DNA of 64,000 bases from Fremontodendron californicum (taxonomy: Eukaryota; Streptophyta; Magnoliopsida; Malvales; Malvaceae). The stretch is taken from contig JAULJL010000038.1 of the NCBI GenBank assembly GCA_030761205.1, positions 496,001-560,000 of the forward strand, given 5' to 3'. Under the pieces are notes generated by a model. It worked only from the letters and a program-made list of their open reading frames with translations. It was not told the origin of the DNA and searched no databases. Made by a program: the position numbers and the translations under genes. This document shows positions 30,775 to 43,723 of this stretch, one piece after another (position 1 is the stretch's first letter; every line of letters begins with the position of its first letter).

Positions 30775-32017
30775 ATAATATATCTATGTAATATATCTAT
30801 GTATCTATGCAATTGTAATATATATTACATAAATATATTACAATTACATAGATATATTACAATAACTAATATATTACAATTACATAGATATATTACATTT
30901 ATATAAATACATTGGATATATATTACAATTACATAGATATAATTGCATAGATACATAGATATATTATATCTATGTAATTGTAATTGTAATAGATATATTA
31001 CATAGATATATTACAATTGCATAAATATATTACAATTACATAAATATATCTATGTATCTATGTAATTCTAATATATCAATGTAATTCAAAAACATATATT
31101 TCATAGATATATTACATAAATATATTAGAATTACATAGATATATTACAATTACATGAATATATTTACAATTACATAGATATATATATTACAATTACATAA
31201 ATGCAATACAATTACATAGATATATAATAATTTCATAAATACATTACAATTACATAGATATATTATAATTACATAGATAATATATTACAATTACATAAAT
31301 ATGTTACAATTACATAAATATATTACATTAACACAATTACATAGATATAATACAATTACATAGATAATAAATAAATTACACCATTATATTACAATTACAT
31401 AGATATATTACAATTACACAAATATATTACAATTACATAGATATATCTATGTAACGGTATTATATCTATGTAATTGTAATATATCTATGTAATTGTAATT
31501 GTAATATTTCTATGTAATTGTAATATATCTATGTAATTGTAATAAATATATTTATGTAATATATCTATGTAATATTACATAGATATATTACAATTACATA
31601 GATAAATATATACATGTAATATATCTTTTTAATTACATTATCTAATGTTTTCAGTAATTCTAATGTATTCATGTAATATCTAATGTTTTCAGTAATTCTA
31701 ATATTTTCAGTAATATATCTAATACATTAATTATAATATATTTACAATTACATAGATATATTACAATTACATAGATAAATATATACATGTAATATATCTT
31801 TGTAATTACATTATCTAATGTTTTCAGTAATTCTAATGTATTCATGTAATATCTAATGTTTTCAGTAATTCTAATATTTTCAGTAATATATCTAATACAG
31901 TAATTGTAATATATTTACAATTACATAGATATATTACTATTACATAGATAAATATATACATGTAATATGTCTTTGTAATTACATTATCTAATGTTTTTAA
32001 TAATTCTAATGTAATAT
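30775..32017. repeat. AT-rich 19-bp satellite, block A
   Basis: Degenerate repeats of ATTACAATTACATAGATAT and its reverse complement alternate in runs. A 173-bp higher-order unit containing TCTAATGTTTTCAGTAATTC recurs at 31641, 31814 and 31987. No gene is present. Confidence 0.92.
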
Positions 32018-32617
32018 ATCTATATCAATTATCATTAATAAAAGAATATCTTTCTTTCAAAAAACGAGAATGATTCGGAAAGTTTTCTAAAACTAATAAA
32101 AATTCCTATATTTTGCCACGTTTGTTGGGGAATATAGGAAAATTTTGAATTTATAAATTCCGGATCATTTTTAATTAAACATGGAATTATTTTTCTTTAA
32201 ATTCGGAATTAACTTGAAATACTAAATTTAAAATCAACTTTTACACCGAGCTTTGAGATAACACACGATTAATAAGGTACAACTTTATACGGGCGTTTTG
32301 GGGGTGCTAATCCTTCCCCATACGTACCGAGTCCCGAGCCCGTTTCTTTGATTTTTTTTGGTTTAAAACGCAGACTTGAAATTGGTTTTAAAAATGTTTT
32401 AATTAATTTTAAAATATTTTATAAAACCGGTTTTAATAGGTGGCCGATCACACCTAGCTAAAAAAGAATGGTGGCGACTCCATGTCTTTTTAAGGTCATT
32501 TTCAAAACCTTCATTTTTTTAGAGGAATTAAGTCGGCTTTTCCTCGGTTTTTTTAATGTCACGCTTAACATATAATAAAGTCTTGCAATGAGACTCGTTA
32601 TTTTTTAGGTTGCGACA
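32018..32617 (+). repeat. Truncated Ogre-type LTR end, plus strand
   Basis: This 600-bp segment matches LTR positions equivalent to about 1734-2321, ends at the same TTGCGACA, and is clearly more diverged (many substitutions and small indels). It starts inside the LTR with satellite on both sides, and no PBS or internal sequence follows. Confidence 0.88.
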
Positions 32618-32878
32618 ATTACAATTGTAATATATCTATGTAATTATAATTTTAATATATCTATGTCACTGTAATTGTAATACATTGAATATATTAGAAT
32701 TACATAGATATATTACAATTACATAAATATATTACAATTACATAGATATATTACAATTACATAGATATACATTACAATTACATAGATATATAATAATTAC
32801 ATAGATATATTAGATATATTATAATAAATTTGTAATATATCTATGTAATTACAATATATATGTAATTGTAATGTATAT
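32618..32878. repeat. AT-rich 19-bp satellite, block B
   Basis: This is the same satellite as block A, between the truncated LTR end and the minus-strand element. The last five bases (32874-32878, TATAT) match those at 47248-47252. Confidence 0.9.
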
Positions 32879-35004
32879 TGTCGCAACCTAAAAAATAACG
32901 ACGACGAGTCTCATCGCAAGACTTTATTATTCGTTAGGCGTGACATTTAAAAAAAAAAATCGAGGAAAAGTCGACTTAATTCCTCTAGAAAAATTAAGGT
33001 TTTGAAAATGACCTTAAAAAAGACATGGAGTCGCCACCAATATTTTTTAGCTAGGTGTGATCGGCCACCTATTAAAACCGGTTTTATAAATATTTTAAAA
33101 ATTAATTAAAACATTTTAAAAACCAATTTCAAGTCTGCGTTTTAAAACCAGAGAAATCAAAGAAGCGGATTCGGGAGTCGGTTACGTGCGGGGAAGGATT
33201 AGCACCCCCACAACGCCCGTATAAATCGGTACCTTATTAATCGTGTATTATCTCAAGTCTCGGTAAAGATTGGTTTTAAATTTAGTATTTCAAGTTAATC
33301 CCCAATTTAAAGAAAAATAATTCAATTTTTATTTGAAAATGATTCGGAATTTATAAATTCAAAATTTTCCTATATTCCCCAACAAACGTGGCAAAATATA
33401 GAAATTTTTATTAGTTTTGAAAAACTTTCCGAATCATTCTCTTTTTTTTTTTTTGAAAGAAAGATATTCCTTTATTAATGATAATTGATGAAATTCCCTT
33501 AGGAAAATATGTCAAATTAAATATTCTAAAACCAAAATACTTTGTGATTGTTTGAAAACAATTTTGAAAAGCTTGAATTAACAATAAAAACTGGGCTAAA
33601 AATTTTTAAATGGCTCTAATTTCCTAAGTTTAAAAAATCCAGACTTGACTACCCTTAGCCCGGGACTTGAAAAACCATTTTTAGAGTTTAAAAGGCTTAG
33701 AAATCATCCTAAGTCAGTAGCTAACCCTCCTAATCAGCCCACTCTAAGTAGATTAACCAAAACAGAAAATTGGTTTTTCTTTAAATTCAATTCTGACTCC
33801 ACTGTCCAGTTTTAATCCACGATTTTTTACCCTATTTTTAAAAATTCCAAAAATTCTGAAAACATTATTGGAGACTCAAGACATGTAAAAATACACGGAA
33901 AAAAATCGATTTAATTTTCTGATCAAAGATGAATTCCCAGAAAAATCGGAGATGTACGAGTTTTGGGTGGAGAAAAAAAAACTGCTTTGCCAACACATTT
34001 TTTTTGTCTTTGATAAAATCATTTAAAAATCAAAATAAAAATATTTGAAACTCATAAAATGATTTGCAAACAGTAGCTGAGACTTTTTGAAAGTTAGATA
34101 AAAATTGGCTAAGTAAAAAAAAAATCACAAAGGTAGAATAATCAATTTGACAAACTTAATTTTCCACAAGTGTGCTCAAGAGAGCATGACTTTGAACCAT
34201 TAATTGGCTCAAGTCATTATTCAAGTGGCATGAACATGAAATGCATGGATCTAAACCTAAATGTAAGGAAAATGCATGACACAAATAATATGGCCTAGAA
34301 CTAACATGAACTTGCATGACATTTAATGTAACCTAGACCTAAGACATGCATGGCATTTTCACAAACACAAGGCATGCTTAATTCAAAAATCCAACCAAAT
34401 ATCATGCAAATGCAAAAACCTAACAACTAGCATGACAAAAATACAACACACAATGCAAAACACATGGAGTAGCCAAATGGCCCCAAGCTCCAACAAGCAT
34501 GGCATTTTCACAAACACTTGGTATGCTAGCATGAAAAACTAAGTCATAACACAAAAATCACACAAGCATTTTCACAAACACCTAATATACCAAATCTAAA
34601 ACATGCTCACTAAGATATAAAACAAGAATCATGCAAAGAATCACACAAGCATTTTCACAAACACTTAATATGCTAACTCTAAAACATGCTCAAATTTAAA
34701 CAACATGAAAACAGAAAATTAAAAATGCAAAAACATGATATATAAGACATAAATGGCAACAAACAAAGCAACCAAATTAAATATAACTTAAGAACATGAA
34801 ATAACATAATATTTAAAACATCAAAAATAAAGAAAATAGCATAAACAACATGGTAAAATGAATCAAAAACAACAACTTAAAATAAATAATGTAGGCCATT
34901 TGGCCATGGTGAGTTTATTGTAAAAACAAAATGTAAGAAAAATATACTTAAGAAAGGAAATGAAGGAAGAACAAGAAACATTATTTTAAAATAAAAACTC
35001 ACCA

Positions 35005-35165
35005 AGTAGCTTTTGAACGGATTAAGCTATAAACCCTCTCACAAGTAGCTTTTGAACGGATTAAGCTATAAACCCTCAGAGTAGATTTTGAACGGATTAA
35101 ACTACAAACCCTCAGAGTAGCCCTCAGAGTAGCTTTTGAACGGATTAAGCTACAAACCCTCTCAA
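35005..35165 (-). repeat. 36-bp tandem repeat in the LTR, about 4 copies
   Basis: Units AGCTTTTGAACGGATTAAGC plus ACAAACCCTCAGAGT lie just downstream (on the minus strand) of the LTR TATA box. The partner LTR has about six units. The unit begins and ends with a short AGCTT/AAGCT inverted repeat. Repeated VCSLIRSKATLR open frames are a by-product of the multiple-of-three length. Confidence 0.88.
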
Positions 35166-35265
35166 CAAAAACACTATGACTCACCACCCGGATAATCCTA
35201 ATACAAGTGTATAGACTATCTCACAAAGGGGTAGTGGGTGGTCTCAACCAAAGGCCAAGACTCCT

Positions 35266-35273
35266 TATTTATA
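35266..35273 (-). promoter_or_regulatory. LTR TATA box (TATAAATA, minus strand)
   Basis: The plus strand reads TATTTATA, within CCTTATAAATAAGGAG on the minus strand. It differs from the plus-strand Ogre core promoter, which uses TATATAAA in unrelated surroundings. The partner LTR has it at 46496-46503. Confidence 0.6.
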
Positions 35274-36791
35274 AGGTGAGCACCTCCTTGGCTTGACATT
35301 ACAAAGGGATGTGGGATTGGGACTTAGGCTCAAAAATGAAAATCTCTAACTTAACTCTTGATTTTTAATCACTTGATTGAAAAAATCCTAAGCTTCCTCC
35401 TTCCTTTGGGCTTGGGCAGGCCAGCACTTCTCTTTTCCAGCCCATATCTGATTTTTGAAAGGCCCAAAGAAGCCCTTTTCGGTTGCTTGGGTGAAATGAC
35501 CATTTTGCCCCCCCGGATGCAAATAAATATCAAACGGACTCCAAATTCAAATTTTCTTTTTTTAATACTTCCAAAATAATAAAATATTGAGTTCTAGAAG
35601 TTTTCAAAACTTTTCGAGTCCGTTTGCTATTTATTTGGATTTTTTCTTCCCAAAATGTCCTTTTATGCCCCTACTTTTTACCATTTTTTAAACGAGCTCC
35701 AAATCAAGATTTTTCTTCACCAATCTCTTCAAAATAATTAAAAAGTGTGATCTGGAATTTTTCATGATTTTTGGAGCTCATTTGGTATTTTTTCGGGATT
35801 TATCGGCTTGAATTACTGCATAGGAGGCTCGGGATTTGGCCATTTTGCAAACGAACTCGGAATCAAGATTTTCTTTCGCCAATCTCTTCCAAATAATTTA
35901 AAAATGAGATTTGCAAAATTTCAGAATTTTTGGAGTCTATTTGCTATTTTTCCGGGATTTTCCTTTTTGAATTACTGCATAAGAAACCCGGGATTTGGCC
36001 ATTTTGCAAACGAACTCCGAATCAAGATTTTCTTTTACCAATCTCTTTTCAAATGATTTAAGAATGAGATTGACAAATTTTTCAGAATTTTCGGAGTCCA
36101 TTTGCTATTTTTCCCAAATTTTTCCAATTTTGCCCTTTTACCTCCGAAACCCGGTTTTGCTCAAAACAAATCCGATTTTCAGATTTTCTTCAATCTGAGC
36201 CTTGGGCCATCCTTTTTAACCATTCTTCATCCATTGGGGGCTTTGGTCTTACCAAGTCGGGCCATTTCTGTGATTCTTCCCGATTTCACCGAAATCCACT
36301 AAAAACCCTAATTCTCGGTTTTCTCCCGGATTGACTTTTCTTTCGATTTTTCTTACAAGTGACTTCTCCATTACCCGTAGTCAGTGCTTATATTTCATTT
36401 GGAACCTTCAATTTCGACCAGTTTGATCGTTTAAGCACTTTTCCCCAAATTTCTTGGATTAGGGTTTCTTTTCTAGTGAATCTCCAAATCCCAACTTTCG
36501 AACTCCATATCTTTCAATGTAGACCTCAGATTATCAAAATTCTTTCGTCATTTTTCAATTGAACTTAAAATCTTGATTTTGAAAGTGGGTTGACTTTTTT
36601 AGTAGTTGACTTTTTAGGGTTGACTTTTTCGGGGTTGACTTTTTTTCAAGTTTGTCTTTTTGTGCTCGCCCTCTTAAACTAAGTCTCAGAGTACCATCTG
36701 CAGGATGAAAACAGTCTTTTTATACTCGGAAACATCAATATGGGAAGAAAACATACCTGTTTAGTGGTCCGGACAAAATTAGGTGTCTACA

Positions 36792-36804
36792 GCTGCCCCT
36801 CTTT
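36792..36804 (-). other. Polypurine tract of the minus-strand element
   Basis: On the minus strand it reads AAAGAGGGGCAGC immediately before the LTR, as in the plus-strand Ogre. Confidence 0.85.
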
Positions 36805-36896
36805 GGCTATTGCTGAGAATCAGGAATCAGGCAAAGATAAACCAACACTAATTTTGTACGGTCAGTGACATCACATGTGAAGGAAAGGGAAAGGGG

Positions 36897-37035
36897 TTTT
36901 TTTTTTCATTTTCTATTTTTTCATTTTTTTTTCATCATTTTTTTTCTTCTTTTTTTCTTCTTTTTTTTTTATTTCTTTTTTCTATTTTCTCTTTTTTCAT
37001 TTTTTTTATTATTATTATTTTTTTTTTTAAAACAA
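36897..37035. repeat. T/C-rich low-complexity tract
   Basis: This is a tract of T runs with scattered C and A (A/G-rich on the element strand). It corresponds in place to the A-rich tract at 25630-25660 of the Ogre 3' UTR and is expanded here. Confidence 0.8.
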
Positions 37036-37139
37036 TAAATTGAAGGTTTTGTCCTTAAATTGAATTCCCTGCCTAAACAAGGCTCGATTCGTCTTAAGGA
37101 AACGAATTCGATTTTCAAAAGAAAAATTTATGCTCAAAG

Positions 37140-38345
37140 GGCTTTAAAATTGGTGCCCGAAGGTCTTAAAATAGTGCCCGGAGGTCTTAAAAATTGGTGC
37201 CCGGAGGTCTTACCCCTGAAAAAAGTTATGCCCGGAGGTCTTAAAGATGTTGCCCGGAGGTCTTACCTGTGATTTGAAAAAAATTAAGCCCGGAGGTCTT
37301 AAAAATGGTGCCCATAGGCCTTACCCCTGAAAAAAGAGTTATGCCCGGAGGTCTTAAAGATGTTGCCCGGAGGTCTTACCTGTGATTTGAAAAATTATGC
37401 GCTGTATGCGACTTTAAAAATGATGCCCGGAGGTCTTAAGAATGGTGCCCGGAGGCCTTACCTGTGATTTGAAAAAAATGCGCTGTATGCGACTTTAAAA
37501 ATGATGCCCGGAGGTCTTAAGAATGGTGCCCGGAGGCCTTACCCGTGATTTGGAAGAAATGCGCTGTATGCGACTTTAAAAATGATGCCTGGAGGTCTTA
37601 AGAATGGTGCCCGGAGGCCTTACCCATAATTTGAAAGAAATGCGCTGTATACGACTTTAAAAATGATGCCCGGAGGTCTTAAGAATGGTGCCCGGAGGCC
37701 TTACCCATAATTTGGAAGAAATTCGCTGTATGCGACTTTAGAAATGATGCCCTGAGGTTTTAAGAATGGTGCCCGGAGGCCTTACCCGTGATTTGGAAGA
37801 AATGTGCTGTATGCGACTTTAAAAATGATGCCCGCAGGTCTTAAGAATGGTGCCCGGAGGCCTTACCCATAATTTGGAAGAAATGCGCTGTATGCGACTT
37901 TAAAAATGATGCCCGGAGGTCTTAAGAATGGTGCCCGGAGGCCTTACCCATAATTTGGAAGAAATGTGATGTATGCGACTTTAAAAATGATGCCCGGAGG
38001 TCTTAAGAATGGTGCCCGGAGGCCTTACCCATAATTTGGAAGAAATGCGCTGTATGAGACTTTAAAAATGATGCCCGGAGGTCTTAAGAATGGTGCCCGA
38101 AGGCCTTACCCATAATTTGGAAGAAATGCGCTGTATGCGACTTTAAAAATGATGCCCGGAGGTCTTAAGAATGGTGCCCGGAGGCCTTACCCATAATTTG
38201 GAAGAAATGCGCTGTATGCGACTTTAAAAATGATGCCCGGAGGTCTTAAGAACAGTGCCCGGAGGCCTTACCCCTGAAAAAAGTTATGCCCGGAGGTCTT
38301 AAAGATGTTGCCCGGAGGTCTTACCTATGAATTATGCCTGGAGGT
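37140..38345 (-). repeat. 81-bp minisatellite in the 3' UTR, with shorter sub-repeats
   Basis: The core unit is 81 bp (for example GCGCTGTATGCGAC at 37561 and 37642) and contains two GTGCCCGGAGG/ATGCCCGGAGG blocks that are themselves related. Flanking parts near 37140-37380 and 38220-38345 consist of shorter, irregular CCCGGAGGTCTTA units. It is much richer in GC than its surroundings. It occupies the same 3'-UTR place as the 72-bp array of the plus-strand Ogre but is a different sequence. Confidence 0.93.
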
Positions 38346-40400
38346 CTTAAAAATGGTGCTGAAGAATTGTTGAAAATTAACCTAAAGATTTTGAGAAGAT
38401 ACAAATGCTTTTTGATGCAAATGCATATGTTGAATAAGATACGAAATGACTTAAACTGGTGCAAATGTCTTTAATGCAAATGTAAATGACTTGGATTGAT
38501 GCCCATGTTTCATGATGCAGATGCCCCTACTAATTGTGTTCATGTAACTGGTTTATGAATGGTGTAACTACAATTACCACACATTAATGAAAATGCAATG
38601 ATTCTAGAAATGATGCAATTGTTTGAGATGACACGAATATGAAGAATGTAAATGTAAAGGTAAAATGCAGATGCTTATGGAATAATGACAGTGCAAATAC
38701 CCATGAATGATGCAAATGCTTGCCGACACTGTGCAGATGTAAAAGCTTGATAGAGAGATGAGTGCTCATGAGTGATGCAAGTGCCCCCGGTTGTTCCTCT
38801 AGACTTTGGCTTAGCCTTTCAAATTCATTTTTCCTCTTCAAATCAGAGTATATCTTCAATTCATTTTGGCTATTCTCTTTGCCCCAACAGTTTTTCAAAC
38901 TTTCATCAACAGAGATCTGAACCGGGTTCTATTTCTTCTTCTCATATCTGGAAGTCAAGACCTATCCTGGCAGTTCTACACCTTTGAGTTAGAAAAATCC
39001 TTGTCTCATGGCAACATCAAAATGGGTATTTCAAAAAAATCTCTTTATTTGTTTTCGCATTTTGAAAACTTCTGAACAAAAAATATTAACCCCACAATGT
39101 GCGATGTACAAATCTTTTGAAGACTGATGATCGTTGTTAGAAATTTCTCTAAGTATCAATCTGTTTTTTTTTTTCAACTGGGATTGGCAAGGCTTGGTAT
39201 AACAAGATTCTGGCTTTTCCAGGAAAACTTCATGACAAAAATGTATATCCCTTCTAGGCTCACAAATGGAACAATTTTATAAATCATGAATTCATTGAGA
39301 ACCAAACAAATTCAACATTCTTTTAGTTTCCATATCAAGGCATTTTGTCAAGCATCAAGATTGGCTGGGATGTTTAAACCGGAAAGTTTAATCTTGGGAA
39401 CAAAGTTTCAGTTTTTGAAGACAATCCTCCGAATGAGAGCTGACAATTTGGGGGGTTCAGGAATTCCTAGATGTTCCTCGATGACCACTCCTTTAATAAG
39501 ATCTTTTCTTTTGGGGTATCGGCACTATCATCGATGGCATCGAAAATTCCCATTCTACTCTAGACCACCCATTTTTTTGGGTTTTCGCCCTAGAGTCCCA
39601 TTCTTTTCAATTTTTCTCTTTTTTTTTTTTTACCATGTACTTGAGAATTCTAAATTCTTCCTTAGTGAAATGAGAATTTGATGAGATTGGATAAAATCTG
39701 AGGAAAACCCTTCAAATTAAACATTCATGCTTGATCAAAATGGACTTTTAAAGCACGTAATGTAGGCCATGGTTCAGGGTTCAGAAAGAAAGGATAAATA
39801 GGCCCAAAATATGTGTTTGAGGGTAATCAGATCAAGGATCCTTTCTTGAAGAGGATTTTCTTTGAAGCATGTGTCTCTTCTTGGACATTTCTTTCTTTTT
39901 GATTTTGCTCTTTTTCTTCCTTGCTTTTGGCTTTCAGTTTGCCATGTCTTTCACACACATTTTTTTATTGTGTTTTTTGTTTGTTTTTCTTGGCTTTCAT
40001 TTCGTCATCTTTTCCTCTTCTTTTTTCTTTGACAGAGTGCGCCCGTATTTATTCGGGGCTCCATTTGCTTTGTGTCTGTCCCTGAGCTGTCACTCATTTC
40101 TCAATGATCTTTGAAAAGATCTTTCCTCGCATTTGCCCCCCAGTGTAGAGGGTAATCCTTGATCAGGGTTCAAAGAATTAAGAATTCTTTTGGCTCAAAA
40201 GGGGTGACTATGGATAATAATTTTTTTCTTGTGAAAGGGATATGAAAGATGGCCATTCATCATATCAAGCCCAAATATTCTCATTGAAAAGCAATCCTCA
40301 GGGGAAATAGATATTCAGAATTTCATTTTGCACTTTGGAATCATCCGAATTCTCATATGCATGATATCATGATTTTTCTTTTTCTTTTCTTTTCTTTTTT
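38346..40400 (-). other. 3'-UTR-like sequence shared with the Ogre element
   Basis: The part at 39740-40350 is recognisably the reverse complement of 22440-22830. The part at 38400-38760 has repeated ATGCAAATG-like phrases. Short open frames occur but lack domains, and nothing supports a gene. Confidence 0.6.
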
Positions 40401-42890
40401 TTTGTTTTTTTCGTCGCATGCCCCCAATGATTCATGCATTAGCCCATCATTCTTCACTATGTATCCATCATTTCCACATATGATGCCCCAATTTGATTAT
40501 CCATGCGAATTTGTATCAACGAGGAATATGGCAAGTCTAGGTCTGTTTTGAAAAGGCTGAGTTTCCAATCTGAGTTTTTTTGAAGAGATAAGGAAAATAT
40601 GACCCAAAAACGGGTTTTCTCTGGGACAAGGGATAATCTAGTTTAATCATTGTGCCCCAGGATGTCAATCATGAAGTGATGTTTGGGCAATTAGTGTTTT
40701 GTGGTTATTGGGAAAGGTCATGAATGGTTTTAGCACAATCTTGACACACACCAAATTATCAAAATCTAGACTCTTGAAAGAATGTCTCATTTGTTTGAAT
40801 TTCAAGGAATTCGAAAATTTTCAAAAAGTTCGTTCCTTTGTTCATAGCCTAGACTAGGATTTACATCCTTGCTTATTTTGCAATGACAATGCTTCTCTTT
40901 TTTCATTCATTTTTCCTTGAAGCATTAGGTCTTTCAAGTGTTATCGGTTCAAAAGATTTTAGGCTTAGGAAAGCCTAAAAGAGAAGGCTGAAGGTATTGG
41001 GTCATTTCTAACTATGATCATCAATATTCTCAAGATTGTTCATTTTTTCATGTGAAAACCACTTATTTATTGTTTACCATAAATTTTCTCAAAGTTTCAT
41101 TTGTTTTTGCAAATTCAAATTTATTGCTAAAATAAAGTGAACACAAAGCATTTAAATTCAAAATTTATTTATTTCATGTAGATGTCAACATGAGACAAGC
41201 GCTTTCATCATCAAAGTGTATAGAAATATATGCATCAGAATGCTCATATTGACATGCTTTCAAAGATAACAATTCTTATCCTCAAAATTCTTCAAGAGGA
41301 AATCAATCTATGGTAAAACAGATTTCCAATGTTCGATAAGCTCTGGAATCCAAATGCCATCGTGGACAAGACCCTCAATTCTTTCCTTCAGTTTTCTGCA
41401 TTTTTAGTCGAATGCCCAATTGCCCCAATATGATACTCGCACTTGCTGTTGGGGTCATAGCTTTTAGCTGAAGAAGAAAACTATTCAAAGCTAAGCCAAT
41501 TTCTATTTCATCTTATTAATCTGTTTTATGATGAATGAGCTATAAATGTCATGAATGCAATTTGATGCATGTGAAGGATAAACAAAGTTATGTGTGGTCA
41601 TATACTGTGGAAACAATATTGACCAATGTTATAAATGCAACACGATGCCAAAATGATGCATTTAAAGAATAAGAAAAATCAATGCATGGATATATGCAAT
41701 GAATGACCATGTATATTCCAAATGCATTTCTCAATGAATGACCATGTATGAATGCCACACAATGTCAATTATGATGCATGTGAAGAATAAATGATTGACA
41801 CAGAGTATATACAAAGAAAATCATGCTGACCGTGTATGTCATGAACGCAACCTGACGCCAATATGACAAATTAATGCGTGAGCATATCATGATGACTATG
41901 TATGCCATGAATGCAACTTGATGCCAACATGATGCATGTAAAGAATAAGCAAATTAATGCATGGATATATACAATAAATGACCATGTATGTTCCAAATGC
42001 ATTTCCCAATGAATGATCATATACACTATGAATGCCACACAATGTCAATTATGATGCATGTGAAGAATAAATGACTGACACAGAGTATATACAAAGAAAG
42101 TCATGCTGGTCGTGTATGTCATGAATGCAACCTGATGCCAATATGACAAATTAATGCATGAGCATATCATGATGACTATGTATGCCATGAATGCACCCTG
42201 ATGCTAACATGATGCATGTAAAGAAAGAATAAATTGATATATGGATATATACAGAAAAATCATGCTGACTATGAATGCATGAATGCAACTGGATGCCAAC
42301 ATGATGCATGTAAAGAAAGAATAAATTGATATATGGATATATACAGAAAAAATCATGCTGACTATGAATGCATGAATGCAACTTGATGCCAACATGATGC
42401 ATGTAAAGAAAGAATAAATTGATACATAAGTATATACAAATAATGACCATGCATGTCATAAACGTATCTTACAATGAATGACCATGCATGCTATGACTAT
42501 AACATGATGTCAAAATGATACATGCAAAAATAAATGAATTAACACAAAGGTATATACAAAGAAATCAATGATTACACGAAATTGGTGGGACCTAAATCTT
42601 GGTTATTCAAAAATCTCATTATGCAAGATTTGCCTCCAATTTTTATTTTTTTTTTTTGATAAACCAATCACATCATTTTCAAAAGAATTTCAGGGTGGAT
42701 CTTACTATGGTACAATATGCAAATGTTCATGTGACACTACCGGTTTTATGAAATCATCAAATTAAATTACCAACTGTTTATTGCAAAGAATGAGATCAAT
42801 AATACAACCAAAAATGTATATGCCCCATTCACACATGCATGAAATGTGCAACATGCAAAAATGCTTGAAAAAAGATTTTTTTTTTTTTTT
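40401..42890 (-). other. Interior of the minus-strand element, no recognised genes
   Basis: This segment stands where gag-pol would be. It has no motif of gag, protease, RT, RNase H or integrase in any frame I could read. 40401-41500 is unrecognised AT-rich sequence, and 41530-42560 is a tandem array described separately. Confidence 0.6.
41530..42560 (-). repeat. Tandem array of about 90-bp units rich in ATGATGCATG
   Basis: Units contain ATGAATGCAACTTGATGCC, AACATGATGCATGTAAAGAA and ATGGATATATAC. Two clear units near 42281 and 42374 are 93 bp apart; others vary in length and order. Repeated open frames (CIHAFIVSM) arise from the array. Confidence 0.8.
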
Positions 42891-43704
42891 AAAAACAGCT
42901 AATGAACATCTGCCCCAGCAATATCTGCTTATTTAGGCATCACGATGCCATCGAGGCGGAGTATCACATTTATTACGGGCGATGTACGTACATCGTTGCC
43001 CGATCTACCACACTTATTCGGAGTGTAAAATAGGTAACAAAAAGTTTAGAAATGTCCCTCCATGTGTTCCTATTTTCGGTATGTCTAACGGAAATTCGGC
43101 ATGGCTTTGCCTAGGTTCACTATATGAGGGTGAATCGGTTCTAAGGCCCCGAATTGTTCCTCACTGTCGCCGGTGAAGGCTAGTAAGGCACCCCGATAAA
43201 AGCGGGTTCAATTTGTTAGAGTATATTTTCCTATGCCCATGCGGAGGATCATCACGAAGGCATTAGGTACTTTATACTCCGAAAGTGTTTCACTAGCCCA
43301 TACGGAGGATCAATCACGAAGGCGTAGTTACTTTACTTCCACTTAAAAGGACGGAACCCGGGTAGAGAATTCATGTTATGCAAATGCACGTGTAGTGTGT
43401 GTGGAGGAATATCAAACCTTTCACTACCTATTCTACAAACCTTATTCTAAATGCCCTAGCAATTAAAACATTCAAGAATAGTGTAACGCATTAACCAACA
43501 AGCAATTATAATATACAACCTTAAATAACTAGAGAAAAAAAATAAAATGCATGCACATGAGTATGAACATATTTAAAAACATTTTATTATTTTCAAAATT
43601 CTCCTTATTAAAAAAATGTGGGAATTAAAATTAAATACCAATTAAACCAACAAAAACCGAGACTTTTATAACGCACGACTAATTCTAGGCCTGACTCTCT
43701 AATA
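42891..43704 (-). other. Leader of the minus-strand element
   Basis: It is the reverse-complement relative of 2344-3200. The part at 43080-43330 matches about 2740-3000 closely, including ATCCTCCG repeats and the CACCGGCGACAGTGAGG segment. No ORF1 follows it. Confidence 0.8.
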
Positions 43705-43723
43705 GTCCCCAGTGGAGTCGCCA
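43705..43723 (-). other. Primer-binding site, tRNA-Arg type (minus strand)
   Basis: On the minus strand it reads TGGCGACTCCACTGGGGAC, three bases from the LTR. It differs at one base from the plus-strand Ogre PBS, so the two elements may use different tRNA-Arg isodecoders. Confidence 0.85.

Larger units (their letters stand above)
32879..36791 (-). repeat. 3' LTR of the minus-strand element (3913 bp)
   Basis: It starts TGTCGCAACC in plus orientation and ends GGTGTCTACA. Compared with the other LTR it lacks about 324 bp, corresponding to 44346-44669, at a junction with shared CCT. It keeps about 775 bp (35835-36609) that the other LTR lacks. Confidence 0.93.

Noticed and set aside
23810..38345. 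Regular repeats resembling CRISPR arrays
   Set aside because: Units are contiguous tandem repeats with no unique spacers, no cas genes, and a plant retrotransposon context.
38772..40551. Several short open frames in the minus-strand element's 3' region
   Set aside because: They are Phe/Ser-rich products of T-rich noncoding sequence, on the opposite strand to the element or without domains.
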